This document shows, piece after piece, positions 54,603 to 63,535 of a DNA stretch of 64,000 nucleotides. This DNA is from Leptospira_A soteropolitanensis (GTDB lineage: Bacteria; Spirochaetota; Leptospiria; Leptospirales; Leptospiraceae), in NCBI RefSeq assembly GCF_026151335.1, contig NZ_JAMQPP010000001.1. One strand, 5' to 3'. The position numbers and the translations under genes were made by a program. How positions within the stretch are numbered: the first letter of the stretch is position 1; every line of letters begins with the position of its first letter. The notes beneath the pieces were generated by a model. The model did no database searches. It was not told where the DNA came from and was given only the letters and a program-made list of their open reading frames with translations.

Positions 54603-55520
54603 TTAATCTTGGTTCAAAGACACCCCAATGATTTTATACTTCTCTTTAGAATGGTATTCACTCGGTATTACTCCAAGAATCAGACTTGTGAGTTTTTTCA
54701 AAATTCTAGTTTTATAAAAACCTTTTTTATAAACCAAACTAATTTCCCTAGCAGGTTCCGGAGAACTAAATGGAACCACACGTTCCGATGTAGAATTTAC
54801 GGATAATTTTGGCAAAAGAGTCACACCGATCCCCATATCTACCATTCGTTTGAGTGTTTCCACACTTCCACTTTCAATTTTTGCAAGCGAGTTTCTGTTA
54901 CATATTTTTAAGGATTGATGACGAAAACAATGTTCTTCACCAAGTACAAGCAAGGGATATTTTTCAATATGTTTCATTGAAACCGATCGGGATTTTTCTT
55001 TGGCATCTTTAGGATAATAAACAACAAAAGGTTCGTAATATAGCGGGTGTTCTACGATATTTGGAATTTTTAGTGGAGTAGCAAGAATCCCCAAATCAAT
55101 TTCTTCTGATTCTAATTTTTCGAGTATGGTTAATGTAGGTAATTCAGAAATTCGAAAATTAACTTTTGAAAATTCCGTTTGCAAACTTTGGTAAATAGAA
55201 GGAATTAAATAATTACTTACTGTAGGGATAATTCCAATAGAAATATTGCCAGCGGGTTCATCTTTCCATTGTCCTGCAATTTCAAAGAGTTTATCTGCCT
55301 CTTTTAATGTATTTTTTGCCTGGTCTACTACCGCTTTTCCTAATTTGGTAGTAATGACAGGATTTTTCTTTCGATCAAATAATTCGAAGCCAAGTTCCTG
55401 TTCGACTTTTTGAATTTGTAAACTCAAAGTCGGTTGAGCAACTAAACAATGTTCGGCGGCTTTTGCAAAACTTTTAAACTGATCCAACGCAACGATATAC
55501 CGAAGTTGAGTGATTGTCAT
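54603..55520 (-). CDS. oxyR: Hydrogen peroxide-sensing LysR-type regulator OxyR
   Basis: LysR-family regulator of 305 aa. The N-terminal winged helix-turn-helix is plain (LRYIVALDQFKSFAKAAEHC, QPTLSLQIQKVEQELGFELF). In the sensor domain LVLGEEHCFRHQSLKIC contains Cys198 and Cys207, nine apart as the peroxide-oxidised pair of E. coli OxyR (199/208). It lies upstream of ahpC and ahpF, all in the same direction, with a 116-bp gap that carries the ahpC promoter and an inverted repeat. So peroxide activation of ahpCF by its own neighbour is the expected circuit. Confidence 0.93.
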   Translation of the reverse strand: MTITQLRYIVALDQFKSFAKAAEHCLVAQPTLSLQIQKVEQELGFELFDRKKNPVITTKLGKAVVDQAKNTLKEADKLFEIAGQWKDEPAGNISIGIIPTVSNYLIPSIYQSLQTEFSKVNFRISELPTLTILEKLESEEIDLGILATPLKIPNIVEHPLYYEPFVVYYPKDAKEKSRSVSMKHIEKYPLLVLGEEHCFRHQSLKICNRNSLAKIESGSVETLKRMVDMGIGVTLLPKLSVNSTSERVVPFSSPEPAREISLVYKKGFYKTRILKKLTSLILGVIPSEYHSKEKYKIIGVSLNQD

Positions 55521-55612
55521 TTAGATTCGCTCCAAAAAAATAACTAAATCATATTAGAAATTAAAAATCAACTTGCTTTCTCGATGTACACAACTAACTT
55601 TATCCGGTAGTG

Positions 55613-57538
55613 ATGAGATCTCTCTCATTTATTTTCCCCATTTTACTTACAGCAGTTTATTCACTTTCCTCGGAACCGCTAAAAGTAAGTTCGCAGGACC
55701 TTACGACTATTTCGGAGGGCTGGACATTTACGTCCCAAGGGAAAACCATACCTGTTCAAGTCGGGAAAGGGCTCGCTCTACAAGGAATGAAACCACCGAT
55801 TCACGGCTCCTATAAAATTTCTTTTTACTATGAACCAAATCACAAACCACTCGGTATCTACTTAGACCGAATCCAGGAAGTCGACAAACTTTTTGTGAAC
55901 GGAATCCTCTTAGGAGAAACTGGTTCTGTTTCTAACGACGGATTTTATTCCCCCAATTGGTATTACAAACGCCTCTATTTTATACCAAGTTCGGTTCTTA
56001 AATTAAACGAAGTTAATGTACTCGAATTAGAAATTCATTTTCGGAACAAAACATTTCAAGGCGGATTGTTTAGAAAAGTTCCAGTAATGGGGAACTACGA
56101 TTTGCTCCAAGAATTCATCATTAAAGAAGATGGTCGTGATTTTTGTTTCATCATGTTGTTTTTTGGAATTGGAGCTTATCAAATTTTTTCCATCATACTA
56201 AAAAGACAGGCAAAATCAAATTTTTATCTCTTACTTTCTACGCTTATCTTTGTTATGTGGAGATTACCACTCTTAAATATTAGTTATACTTATACCAATT
56301 TTCCTTTTATTTTTTGGCTAAAAGTTTTTTTCACGGCTCAAACATTACTTCCAATTTCTATCTTTTTGTTTAGTTATTCTCTATTTCAAACCAAACTCCA
56401 GCTCAAAGAACGATTATTAATTTTCTTTCTTCTTTGCCTTGCTTTTTTGCAAACCTTGGAATTAGAAATTCCAACAAGAATTTTATTACTCCGTATTTGG
56501 GAATTCTCTTTAATCCCTATGGTGTTTTTTATCATTCGAGGAGTCATTCGGGCAGCAAAAGCTAAAAAAGCAGAAGCATATTTTCTGGCTGTTGGTTTTG
56601 TCTCTATCTGCATTGGTACAACTATTGATATAATTATCGATCTTACATCGGGAAAAAATATTTATTTAACACAATATGGTTTTTTGATCTTAATGATTCT
56701 TTCTGGAGTTGCTATCTCCTATCGACATGCAAAAAATGAAAAAGAACTTTCAATACTCACAAAGGATTTAGAAATAAGAGTTCGAGAAAGAACATTAGAG
56801 CTCCGTGAAAAAAATCAGGATTTGGAACAGGACTTATTCTTTGCATCCCAACTCCAAAGTTATCTTCTACCGAAAGAACATCCAAACATAAATGGAATCA
56901 GAATCCATACTACTTATTTACCGATGCAACAAGTGGGTGGTGATTTATATGATTGGGTGGAATTGGACAAAAATCGCCTACTTTTATTAATTGCTGACGT
57001 TGCTGGACACGGGGTTCCTGCGGCCTTTGTATCTTCTATGGTGAAGGTTCAATTTAGAGAATCTACAAAAAAAATCAATTCCCCAAAAGAAGTATTAGAG
57101 CATATGAACCAAGCACTCACTTCACTTGTGAGTAGATATTTTATCACTGCTTGCTCTGCATTGATTGATACAAATTCAAATACGATCACCTTTTCTACTG
57201 CGGGCCATCCTAACCCACTAATTTACAATCGAGTGACAGGTAAGTTCGAATTTATGAATATCAAAGGTCCCATCATAGGCTGGAGAGAATCATTTACTTA
57301 TAGTGAATGGACTCATAATATGAAAACCGGTGATCGTTACTTTTTTTTCACTGATGGTGTCACAGAAGCCCGGGCCGAAAATAAATTGTTTGGTGAAAGC
57401 AAAATACTTGATCTACTGGAAAGAGGAAAAGAAAAAGATATAAAAACATTATCCCAAGAGATAATTGTGCAGATTTCAAGATTTTCGGAAGAAGAACTTA
57501 AAGACGATGTCACATTTTTCTTTGTTGATGTAACTTAA
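55613..57538 (+). CDS. 7TMR-DISM membrane sensor with SpoIIE-type PP2C phosphatase
   Basis: Sensor protein of about 641 aa. A signal peptide is followed by an extracytoplasmic DISM domain (YKISFYYEPNHKPLGIYLDR, VNGILLGETG; about 25-175), seven membrane helices (185-375), a coiled coil (VRERTLELREKNQDLEQ) and a PP2C domain of the RsbU/SpoIIE type (410-641) with metal ligands in GGDLYDW, ADVAGHG, DGVTEAR and DDVTFFF. Such phosphatases act on anti-sigma-factor antagonists. It shares the sensor plan with the cyclase at 9580. GTG 55610 and ATG 55613 are both possible. Ten bases before the LytTR regulator gene. Confidence 0.88.
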   Translation: MRSLSFIFPILLTAVYSLSSEPLKVSSQDLTTISEGWTFTSQGKTIPVQVGKGLALQGMKPPIHGSYKISFYYEPNHKPLGIYLDRIQEVDKLFVNGILLGETGSVSNDGFYSPNWYYKRLYFIPSSVLKLNEVNVLELEIHFRNKTFQGGLFRKVPVMGNYDLLQEFIIKEDGRDFCFIMLFFGIGAYQIFSIILKRQAKSNFYLLLSTLIFVMWRLPLLNISYTYTNFPFIFWLKVFFTAQTLLPISIFLFSYSLFQTKLQLKERLLIFFLLCLAFLQTLELEIPTRILLLRIWEFSLIPMVFFIIRGVIRAAKAKKAEAYFLAVGFVSICIGTTIDIIIDLTSGKNIYLTQYGFLILMILSGVAISYRHAKNEKELSILTKDLEIRVRERTLELREKNQDLEQDLFFASQLQSYLLPKEHPNINGIRIHTTYLPMQQVGGDLYDWVELDKNRLLLLIADVAGHGVPAAFVSSMVKVQFRESTKKINSPKEVLEHMNQALTSLVSRYFITACSALIDTNSNTITFSTAGHPNPLIYNRVTGKFEFMNIKGPIIGWRESFTYSEWTHNMKTGDRYFFFTDGVTEARAENKLFGESKILDLLERGKEKDIKTLSQEIIVQISRFSEEELKDDVTFFFVDVT

Positions 57539-57547
57539 AATAATCTC

Positions 57548-58285
57548 ATGGTATCACCTCCTTACTCAGTTCTAATCATCGAAGACGAATATCCTGCAAG
57601 AATGCTCATGATGGATTATGTAATGAACTGTTCTGAGTTAAAATTAACTGGAATTGCAGAAAGTGGTGATAAGGCATTGAATCTCCTTGAGGAGAAACAA
57701 TTCGATTTGGTTTTTATGGATATCAACCTTCCTGCAGTCAATGGGATGGATATCCTACGAAAAGAACATAACAGATCTACTTTTTTTATCATTACAACTG
57801 CCTATAGTGAACATGCAGTGGAAGCCTTTGATTTAGATGCAACAGATTATTTGCTTAAACCATTTTCTTTCGAAAGGTTTAGAAAGTCCGTAGACAAGGC
57901 TTTACGTTTTTTGCAAGAAGCAAAACAAAATAAACAACCTTCCAAAGGAAAAATAACGAATCTCAAAATACAGTCGGACTCTGCCGTATTTTTACTTGCT
58001 CTAGAGGATATACAGTTCATTTCTGCAAATAACAAAAGTTGTGTGATACACACCTCGCAAAAAGATTACGAAACTTCAAAATTACTAAAAGAAATTGAAG
58101 AAAAACTACCTACAGAACAATTCATTCGCATCCACAAAGGATTCTTGGTGAACTTAAATTATGTGACAAGCCTTCGTTATGACAAAGGTGGATCTTATAC
58201 CATCCAACTAAAAAACGAGGATGAAACAACCCTTCCTGTTGGCCGTTCCTTTGCTCAAAACCTAAAAGAAGCCCTAAAATTGTAG
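57548..58285 (+). CDS. LytTR response regulator
   Basis: Two-domain regulator of 245 aa. The receiver has Glu12-Asp13, phosphorylated Asp58 (FMDINLP), the Thr/Ser switch near 84 and Lys104 (LLKPF). A LytTR DNA-binding domain covers about 145-245: LEDIQFISANNKSCVIHT, FIRIHKGFLVNLNYV and LPVGRSFAQNLKEAL. The gene follows the SpoIIE-type phosphatase by 9 nt, an unusual pairing because no histidine kinase is present. Its kinase must come from elsewhere. Confidence 0.92.
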   Translation: MVSPPYSVLIIEDEYPARMLMMDYVMNCSELKLTGIAESGDKALNLLEEKQFDLVFMDINLPAVNGMDILRKEHNRSTFFIITTAYSEHAVEAFDLDATDYLLKPFSFERFRKSVDKALRFLQEAKQNKQPSKGKITNLKIQSDSAVFLLALEDIQFISANNKSCVIHTSQKDYETSKLLKEIEEKLPTEQFIRIHKGFLVNLNYVTSLRYDKGGSYTIQLKNEDETTLPVGRSFAQNLKEALKL

Positions 58286-58328
58286 ACCCACTAAATTTCA
58301 CTCCGGAATAAGTAGCGTTCATTCCAAG

Positions 58329-58356
58329 TTAAGTAGTTAATCGTCGTTAGTATAAT
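58329..58356 (+). promoter_or_regulatory. Possible promoter of the lipoprotein-TonB operon
   Basis: TTAAGT, 16-nt spacer and a perfect TATAAT; start near 58363, leader of about 48 nt. The -35 box is weak. Confidence 0.4.
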
Positions 58357-58410
58357 TATTCCATTGACCAAACTTATATGAATGAGATTTGGAAGCTGAC
58401 GGAGTTTTTT

Positions 58411-58782
58411 ATGAAATATTTTTTTACAGTGGCAAGTTTTTTCTTTCTATCTTTAGGTTTAACTAATTGCGCCTCTTCTTCCGTTGGAATTGCTACTAGC
58501 AACAAACCAATCCCCAATGTTCCTTACGAAACTTTAAAAACCGTAGAGAAAACCTTTACATGGTATGCTTTAGATTTTATTATCTTTGGTTTGCCGTTCA
58601 CAGAACCACCGATCACTGATTTGTATGAAAAAGTTATGGAAGAAGATGCAGGTGATGCACTCGTTAATATTCGATATTGGAATGACAAATCTATTTTTGG
58701 ACCATTAACCAGATATCGATTCACAATTAAAGGTGACTTAGTTCGTTTTGCAGCACAACCAACGATTAAAAGCAAAAAATAG
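58411..58782 (+). CDS. Small lipoprotein upstream of TonB receptor (1)
   Basis: Lipoprotein of 123 aa. The start at 58411 is supported by GGAG eight bases upstream and gives MKYFFTVASFFFLSLGLTNC with Cys20 as lipidation site. The mature part, with NKPIPNVPYETL, WYALDFIIFGLPF and ALVNIRYWNDKSIFGP, resembles the TRL-like leptospiral lipoproteins of this size. Nine bases before the next lipoprotein gene. Function unknown. Confidence 0.68.
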   Translation: MKYFFTVASFFFLSLGLTNCASSSVGIATSNKPIPNVPYETLKTVEKTFTWYALDFIIFGLPFTEPPITDLYEKVMEEDAGDALVNIRYWNDKSIFGPLTRYRFTIKGDLVRFAAQPTIKSKK

Positions 58783-58790
58783 ATTCACGA

Positions 58791-59189
58791 ATGAAAACTT
58801 CATTTTTAAAATTTGTTATAAGTTTCTTTTCTGCTTTGATTATGGCGATGGGATGTATCGGTTCCCATGTACCTAAAGAAATTTCCCTATTTGATTCAGC
58901 AACAGTAGTTCGTTCCACTGACTATAAAATCTTAGGCAAAGGAAAAGGCCAAGACTCCGCTTTTTATTTACTCGGCATGATTCCTGTGACAAAAGCACCA
59001 AATGTAGAACTTGCGATGAGTCAAATTCTGGAAAAATATCCTAACGGAAAAACTTTAATCAATATCAAAATTCAAAGAGAAGATAAAGCTTATTTTCCAT
59101 TAGGTCTTGTTACTGTTGTAAATGTAACTGCAGACGTAGTTGGACAACAAGAAGAAACTGAAAACCCAGGATCAAAAGGTACTAAATGA
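58791..59189 (+). CDS. Small lipoprotein upstream of TonB receptor (2)
   Basis: Lipoprotein of 132 aa with lipobox IMAMGC (Cys22). The mature part, YKILGKGKGQDSAFYLLGMIPVTKAPNVE, then LINIKIQREDKAYFPLG, has the same strand order as the protein before it (loop, hydrophobic LLG strand, Ala/Met-rich helix, LIN strand), so the two may be distant relatives of the TRL type. Its stop overlaps the next gene by 4 nt. Function unknown. Confidence 0.66.
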   Translation: MKTSFLKFVISFFSALIMAMGCIGSHVPKEISLFDSATVVRSTDYKILGKGKGQDSAFYLLGMIPVTKAPNVELAMSQILEKYPNGKTLINIKIQREDKAYFPLGLVTVVNVTADVVGQQEETENPGSKGTK

Positions 59190-59527
59190 GACTTTATATG
59201 GTGATTCTTCTTTTACTGGCTGCATTTGTCATTAACTGCGGTCCAGGAATTGATCGTGTGGATACTAATGATGCACAAAGCCAAGTGTATTCAGCAGCAA
59301 AATTTGCAGCCGAAAAATGTGGTAACCCTATTCCCAATCCCCCTTTACTTATCTTAAATAAGCCAATCCAAAGAAATTTAGATTTATGTACGATTGCAAT
59401 TACACGTACAGAATGTCCGTTCCTTGGATATCCATTACCCTGTACTCTCATTTATCTTGAACAAGAAACGGGAGATATCCCTTGGTATTTAAACTTCAAT
59501 GAAATCAGCAAAACTCAAATTAAATAA
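59186..59527 (+). CDS. Small lipoprotein upstream of TonB receptor (3)
   Basis: Lipoprotein of 113 aa with signal peptide MRLYMVILLLLAAFVINC (Cys18). Four more cysteines (EKCGNP, DLCTIA, ECPF and PCTL) suggest two disulfides. ATGA overlap with the gene before it and a 29-nt overlap with the TonB receptor gene place it firmly in the operon. No family recognised; a receptor-associated role is an inference from position only. Confidence 0.65.
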   Translation: MRLYMVILLLLAAFVINCGPGIDRVDTNDAQSQVYSAAKFAAEKCGNPIPNPPLLILNKPIQRNLDLCTIAITRTECPFLGYPLPCTLIYLEQETGDIPWYLNFNEISKTQIK

Positions 59528-62012
59528 ATTATTATTCGGGATTTTTCTTTTTTGTATTGGATCCCCTTTATTCGCAGTTAGTATAAGGGCAAAACTCATC
59601 AACCCGAAAAAGGAAATCGCCGAAAAGAACCTATCAGTTCTAATTTTTGAAACAAAAAAATTCGCGCAAACAGATGCAGAGGGAAATGTCACATTAGAGT
59701 TTCCATCTTCCGGAGAATACACCTTGCGTTTGTTACGTGACACAGGAATCCAAGAAATAAAAATCTCAGTTGGATCCGAAGATGAATCAAGAACCATTTA
59801 TACCGAAAAAAAAGCAAGCGCACCAAGAACAGGAATTGTTGTGGAGGGAGAACGAGAGAAAACCGTAGCTTCCCGAACCAAAGTCCGTTACGAAGAAATC
59901 AAACGGATGCCTGGTACTTTTGGAGAAGCTCTTCGAGCATTGGAAACACTGCCTGGAGTCATCCCTAATATTGGATTTGGTGGTGGGGCAAACGGAATTA
60001 TTGTTCGTGGTGCTAACCCAAATGCAAACACTTACCTATATGACGATCTTCCTATCTTGTACCCTTTCCATTTGGATGGATTAACTTCTGTCATTCATAA
60101 TGATTTAATTAAGTCGATTGACTTATATTCTGGAGCTTATCCAGCAAACTTTAATAATGCGACCGGCGGTATTATAGAAATTGAAACTGTTGACTCTGTG
60201 CAAAAGACAAAAGGTGCTTTTCAAGTTTCATTATGGAATACAACTGCTTATGCGGCAACTCCCACTTCTGGCGGGAAAGGATATTTGGCTATTGCCGGTA
60301 AACTGGGATATCTGGATAAATCCTTAGGAGCAACAGGATTATTACCAGAAGGAATCCGTCTTCCTCGTTATAACGACTCTCAAATTAAATATGTCCATAA
60401 CTTCACACCTGAGCATCAAATCGCATTCTACAATTTAACTGCGCAGGATAACTTCGCCATTAACGTTCCAAATAAACCCGTTAATGATCCAACAAGCTCT
60501 GCCTTTGCTCTTCTCAGTGGTGCTAAAGCAAGTTTTGGTCAGAGTTTTAGGACCACAGCACTTAGATACACTTGGATTCCTGGAGATAAATTTCAAAACC
60601 GGATTACATTGATTAACTTTGACCCTATCGGAGAATACAACGTAGGTTTTGGATCCATACAAGGAAAACAATACCAACGAGGAAGTTATGTAGGTGTTCG
60701 TCAAGATGCTTATTGGACAGCAACAAAGTTTCTAAAAGTTGATTTCGGAACTGAAGTCAGAAAGTTTTCTTTCAGAGATTATGGAACTGAAGTCGCTTTA
60801 CGCGATCCAACGAATCCATCACCGAATCCTTATAATTCAGCTAACCCAGATTTCGTCGGAAGACCAATCAGCATTCGTGGAGTATCGCCGTATTACAATG
60901 CATATACGACTCTTCACTTTAAGTTCGGGAATTTTTTATTCGAGCCTGGAGCCCGCTACGATTATATTCAAGTGACGGGAAATGGAGCCTTAACACCCAG
61001 GGCCACTGCGTCCTATACCTTTCCTGAAATTGGAAAAGGAATGACTGTTTATGGAAGTGGAGGAGATGTTTCGAGGTTTCCGTTAACAACTAACTTTAAC
61101 GCAGAAACTGGAAACCCTGACTTAAGATTTGAAAGGGCAAGGAAAGTCAGTGCAGGTATTGACCAAAAGATTGATCAAGTATGGCAAGTAAAAGTGGAAA
61201 TGTTTAAAAATCAATTCACTGATACCATTATTGACGATCCTTATGCATCTACTCCGGTGGGTTTAAATCCAGATAAAGGCCAATGGTTAACACAACCCAT
61301 CGTCGCCAATCGTCCGTTAAACTATTCTAACCGAGCGACTGGTTGGTCTCACGGTTATGAACTTTTGATACGTAAAAACGCACGTCCAGGAACTAGAGAT
61401 TGGTTTGGTTGGATTTCCTATACTTGGTCTCAATCTTTTCAAAATACAAATTTATACCAAATATACGAAGGTGATAATTCGCAAATTGGAGGAATTGAGA
61501 GAAAAATCCTAGCGGCATATTTTCCGAACTCAAAAGAACAATTAGCACCTTGGGATAGGACTCACGTTGCCAACTTAATTTACGGCTGGAGGATGAACGA
61601 AGGTTTTCAAATTGGAGGTCGATGGAGTTATTTAACATCGATTCCATCAAGACCAGTGGTGGGTGACGATGGTGGTAAATTTTCAAATCCATTGAATGGT
61701 TTAACCTATTGGAATCCGCAGTATTCAAATAATCCATATACTTCTGAATATGGTAATGTGAAACGTGGAACTGATTTCCATAGATTAGATATTCGATTTG
61801 ATATCTTTGAAAACTATTCTTGGGGATATCTAAACTGGTATTTAGAAATCGTAAACGTTTATATGAGAAAAAATAAAAATGGATATGATTTTGACAATTC
61901 TCGTCCATTTTCTGCAACAAATCCAAAAGAGAATGATACCTTTGGAACCTTAGAACTTCCTGGTGGAACAGTAATTCCATTCTTTAACGTTGGTATGGAG
62001 GTTCATTTCTAA
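59499..62012 (+). CDS. TonB-dependent outer-membrane receptor
   Basis: Outer-membrane import receptor of 837 aa. The signal peptide is LLFGIFLFCIGSPLFAVS. A carboxypeptidase-regulatory-like domain (about 30-110) leads into a plug domain: FGEALRALETLPGVIPNIG, GGANGIIVRGANPNANTYL and GGIIEIETVDSV (about 145-240). The 22-strand barrel follows and ends in FFNVGMEVHF, with the terminal aromatic residue used for barrel assembly. The substrate (metal chelate, vitamin or glycan) cannot be read; no TonB box is obvious. It is flanked by lipoprotein genes and exbB-exbD-tonB. Confidence 0.93.
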   Translation: MKSAKLKLNKLLFGIFLFCIGSPLFAVSIRAKLINPKKEIAEKNLSVLIFETKKFAQTDAEGNVTLEFPSSGEYTLRLLRDTGIQEIKISVGSEDESRTIYTEKKASAPRTGIVVEGEREKTVASRTKVRYEEIKRMPGTFGEALRALETLPGVIPNIGFGGGANGIIVRGANPNANTYLYDDLPILYPFHLDGLTSVIHNDLIKSIDLYSGAYPANFNNATGGIIEIETVDSVQKTKGAFQVSLWNTTAYAATPTSGGKGYLAIAGKLGYLDKSLGATGLLPEGIRLPRYNDSQIKYVHNFTPEHQIAFYNLTAQDNFAINVPNKPVNDPTSSAFALLSGAKASFGQSFRTTALRYTWIPGDKFQNRITLINFDPIGEYNVGFGSIQGKQYQRGSYVGVRQDAYWTATKFLKVDFGTEVRKFSFRDYGTEVALRDPTNPSPNPYNSANPDFVGRPISIRGVSPYYNAYTTLHFKFGNFLFEPGARYDYIQVTGNGALTPRATASYTFPEIGKGMTVYGSGGDVSRFPLTTNFNAETGNPDLRFERARKVSAGIDQKIDQVWQVKVEMFKNQFTDTIIDDPYASTPVGLNPDKGQWLTQPIVANRPLNYSNRATGWSHGYELLIRKNARPGTRDWFGWISYTWSQSFQNTNLYQIYEGDNSQIGGIERKILAAYFPNSKEQLAPWDRTHVANLIYGWRMNEGFQIGGRWSYLTSIPSRPVVGDDGGKFSNPLNGLTYWNPQYSNNPYTSEYGNVKRGTDFHRLDIRFDIFENYSWGYLNWYLEIVNVYMRKNKNGYDFDNSRPFSATNPKENDTFGTLELPGGTVIPFFNVGMEVHF

Positions 62013-62515
62013 TGAAATCTTTGATTTTTCTTTTAGTCAGTACCATTTTCATTTCTTGTTCGGAACCAAAAAAATTTGAGGATTCCTATAAAGAAACTGT
62101 GTTGTTACAATACCTAACAACAGTAAATGCACCTCAAGAAACATGTGAATCAATGATTACAAACAAAGATTTATGTTTTAAAGCATATGCGGATTCAATA
62201 GGAGCTACATTTTCTAATACTACAGCAAGTATAAAAACAAAAACTTGCCAAGACTTACTTACAAATCCTCTCTATAAAGATATGTCAGGAATTGCACAGA
62301 CTTGTGCTTTTGACTGTCAAGTCACGGACTGGAAAACAAAAACTAATTCGGGAATTTGTACGAAATCGACAATTCCAGCCCTCATTGAATCAAGTCTAAC
62401 TTCTAGTTCGGCAATTTCTTGTTTAAAATCTTGTTTTGCTTCTACAAACAACCAAATTAGTAACGAAAAGATTCCATTATATTTATTATTTAATAACATT
62501 CAACACGGAGAATAG
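62012..62515 (+). CDS. Cysteine-rich lipoprotein
   Basis: Lipoprotein of 167 aa with signal MKSLIFLLVSTIFISC (Cys16). The mature part has nine further cysteines (ETCESM, DLCFK, KTCQDLL, TCAFDC, GICTK, SCLKSCF), so several disulfides and a compact helical fold are likely. It starts on the last base of the receptor stop. Not recognised. Its place between receptor and exbB suggests a role in the same import system. Confidence 0.7.
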   Translation: MKSLIFLLVSTIFISCSEPKKFEDSYKETVLLQYLTTVNAPQETCESMITNKDLCFKAYADSIGATFSNTTASIKTKTCQDLLTNPLYKDMSGIAQTCAFDCQVTDWKTKTNSGICTKSTIPALIESSLTSSSAISCLKSCFASTNNQISNEKIPLYLLFNNIQHGE

Positions 62516-62516
62516 T

Positions 62517-63131
62517 ATGCAAGAGTATGTAGAAATAGGCGAAGAATTAATTTTTATAGCAATGGCATTTGCAAGTGTAGTCGCATTAGCAGTGTTTGCT
62601 GAAAGACTAATTTATTACAGAAAAAGTTTAGGTAAAAAAAACGAGGATTATTTATCGGAAGTTAGAACTTCTTTACAAGAAGAACCAGAAATTCATTGGA
62701 AAACAGATGCCGGAGAAGATTCTATTTATACAAGATTTTTACAATTTGCTCTCAAACAATTAAAAATGGGAAGAAAGGGATTAGATGAAAGTTTGGATGG
62801 CCAGATTCTTTCAGAAAAATTGGAACTTGAAAAACGTTTACCGATCCTAAACACATTAGGAAATAATGCTCCGTTTATTGGTCTACTCGGAACCGTTCTT
62901 GGTGTCATCAAAGCTTTTTATGGTTTGGGTACCTTAGGAAGTTCTGGTGCAGAAGTGGTCATGCGGTCCATTTCTACCGCTCTTCTTGCGACGGCAGCCG
63001 GTCTTGCAGTGGCGATTCCCGTGGTTATGGCAAACAATTATTTTTCTAGAAAATCTAAAGTCATTCTACAGAATTTGGAAATACTTAAAAAAGAACTACT
63101 CTCTTATCAAATGAATAAGACAAAGGTATAA
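62517..63131 (+). CDS. exbB: ExbB/MotA/TolQ proton channel
   Basis: Inner-membrane part of the energy complex that drives TonB-dependent import. Three membrane helices, at about 12-30, 120-140 (LNTLGNNAPFIGLLGTVLGVIKAF) and 160-185 (SISTALLATAAGLAVAIPVV), carry the family signatures. The 204-aa start at ATG 62517 is preceded by GGAG; an earlier in-frame ATG at 62436 lies inside the upstream lipoprotein gene and is rejected. Followed by exbD after two bases. Confidence 0.93.
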   Translation: MQEYVEIGEELIFIAMAFASVVALAVFAERLIYYRKSLGKKNEDYLSEVRTSLQEEPEIHWKTDAGEDSIYTRFLQFALKQLKMGRKGLDESLDGQILSEKLELEKRLPILNTLGNNAPFIGLLGTVLGVIKAFYGLGTLGSSGAEVVMRSISTALLATAAGLAVAIPVVMANNYFSRKSKVILQNLEILKKELLSYQMNKTKV

Positions 63132-63133
63132 TT

Positions 63134-63535
63134 ATGGCTGGAGCATCAGGTTCTCAAGACGAAGAAATTGGAAGTATTAATATCACTCCTATGGTGGATG
63201 TGATTTTAGTTCTTCTTGTAATTTTTATGGTAACGGCAAACTTTCTAAAAAAAGAAAGTTTAAATATCAATTTACCAAAAGTGCAAGCTGCCGACCCTAA
63301 CGTTGCCGAATCGGTTCAAGTAGCACTGACAAAAACTGGCGCGATCCTTTTAGAAGGAAAAGACACTGATATTTCTGGTTTGGTGCGAAATCTGGAAAGA
63401 GAAGCAAAAATTAGACCTAACATGCGTTTAACTCTTTCTGCAGATGAAAGCCTCCCTTATGGAAAAATTACGGAGCTGATGGGAATCATCCGAAAAGCGG
63501 GTGTAACAAAGATTGCCCTCAGTGTAAAAAAATGA
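63134..63535 (+). CDS. exbD: ExbD/TolR biopolymer transport protein
   Basis: One membrane helix with the family motif INITPMVDVILVLLVIFMV, in which Asp is the proton-carrying residue, then NLPKVQAAD and a periplasmic domain ending ALSVKK. 133 aa, normal for ExbD. Its stop codon overlaps the start of tonB by 4 nt. Confidence 0.94.
   Translation: MAGASGSQDEEIGSINITPMVDVILVLLVIFMVTANFLKKESLNINLPKVQAADPNVAESVQVALTKTGAILLEGKDTDISGLVRNLEREAKIRPNMRLTLSADESLPYGKITELMGIIRKAGVTKIALSVKK

Noticed and set aside
61393..61980. 195-codon minus-strand frame inside the TonB receptor
   Set aside because: Antisense to barrel strands of the receptor; histidine/serine-rich composition results from the opposite strand.
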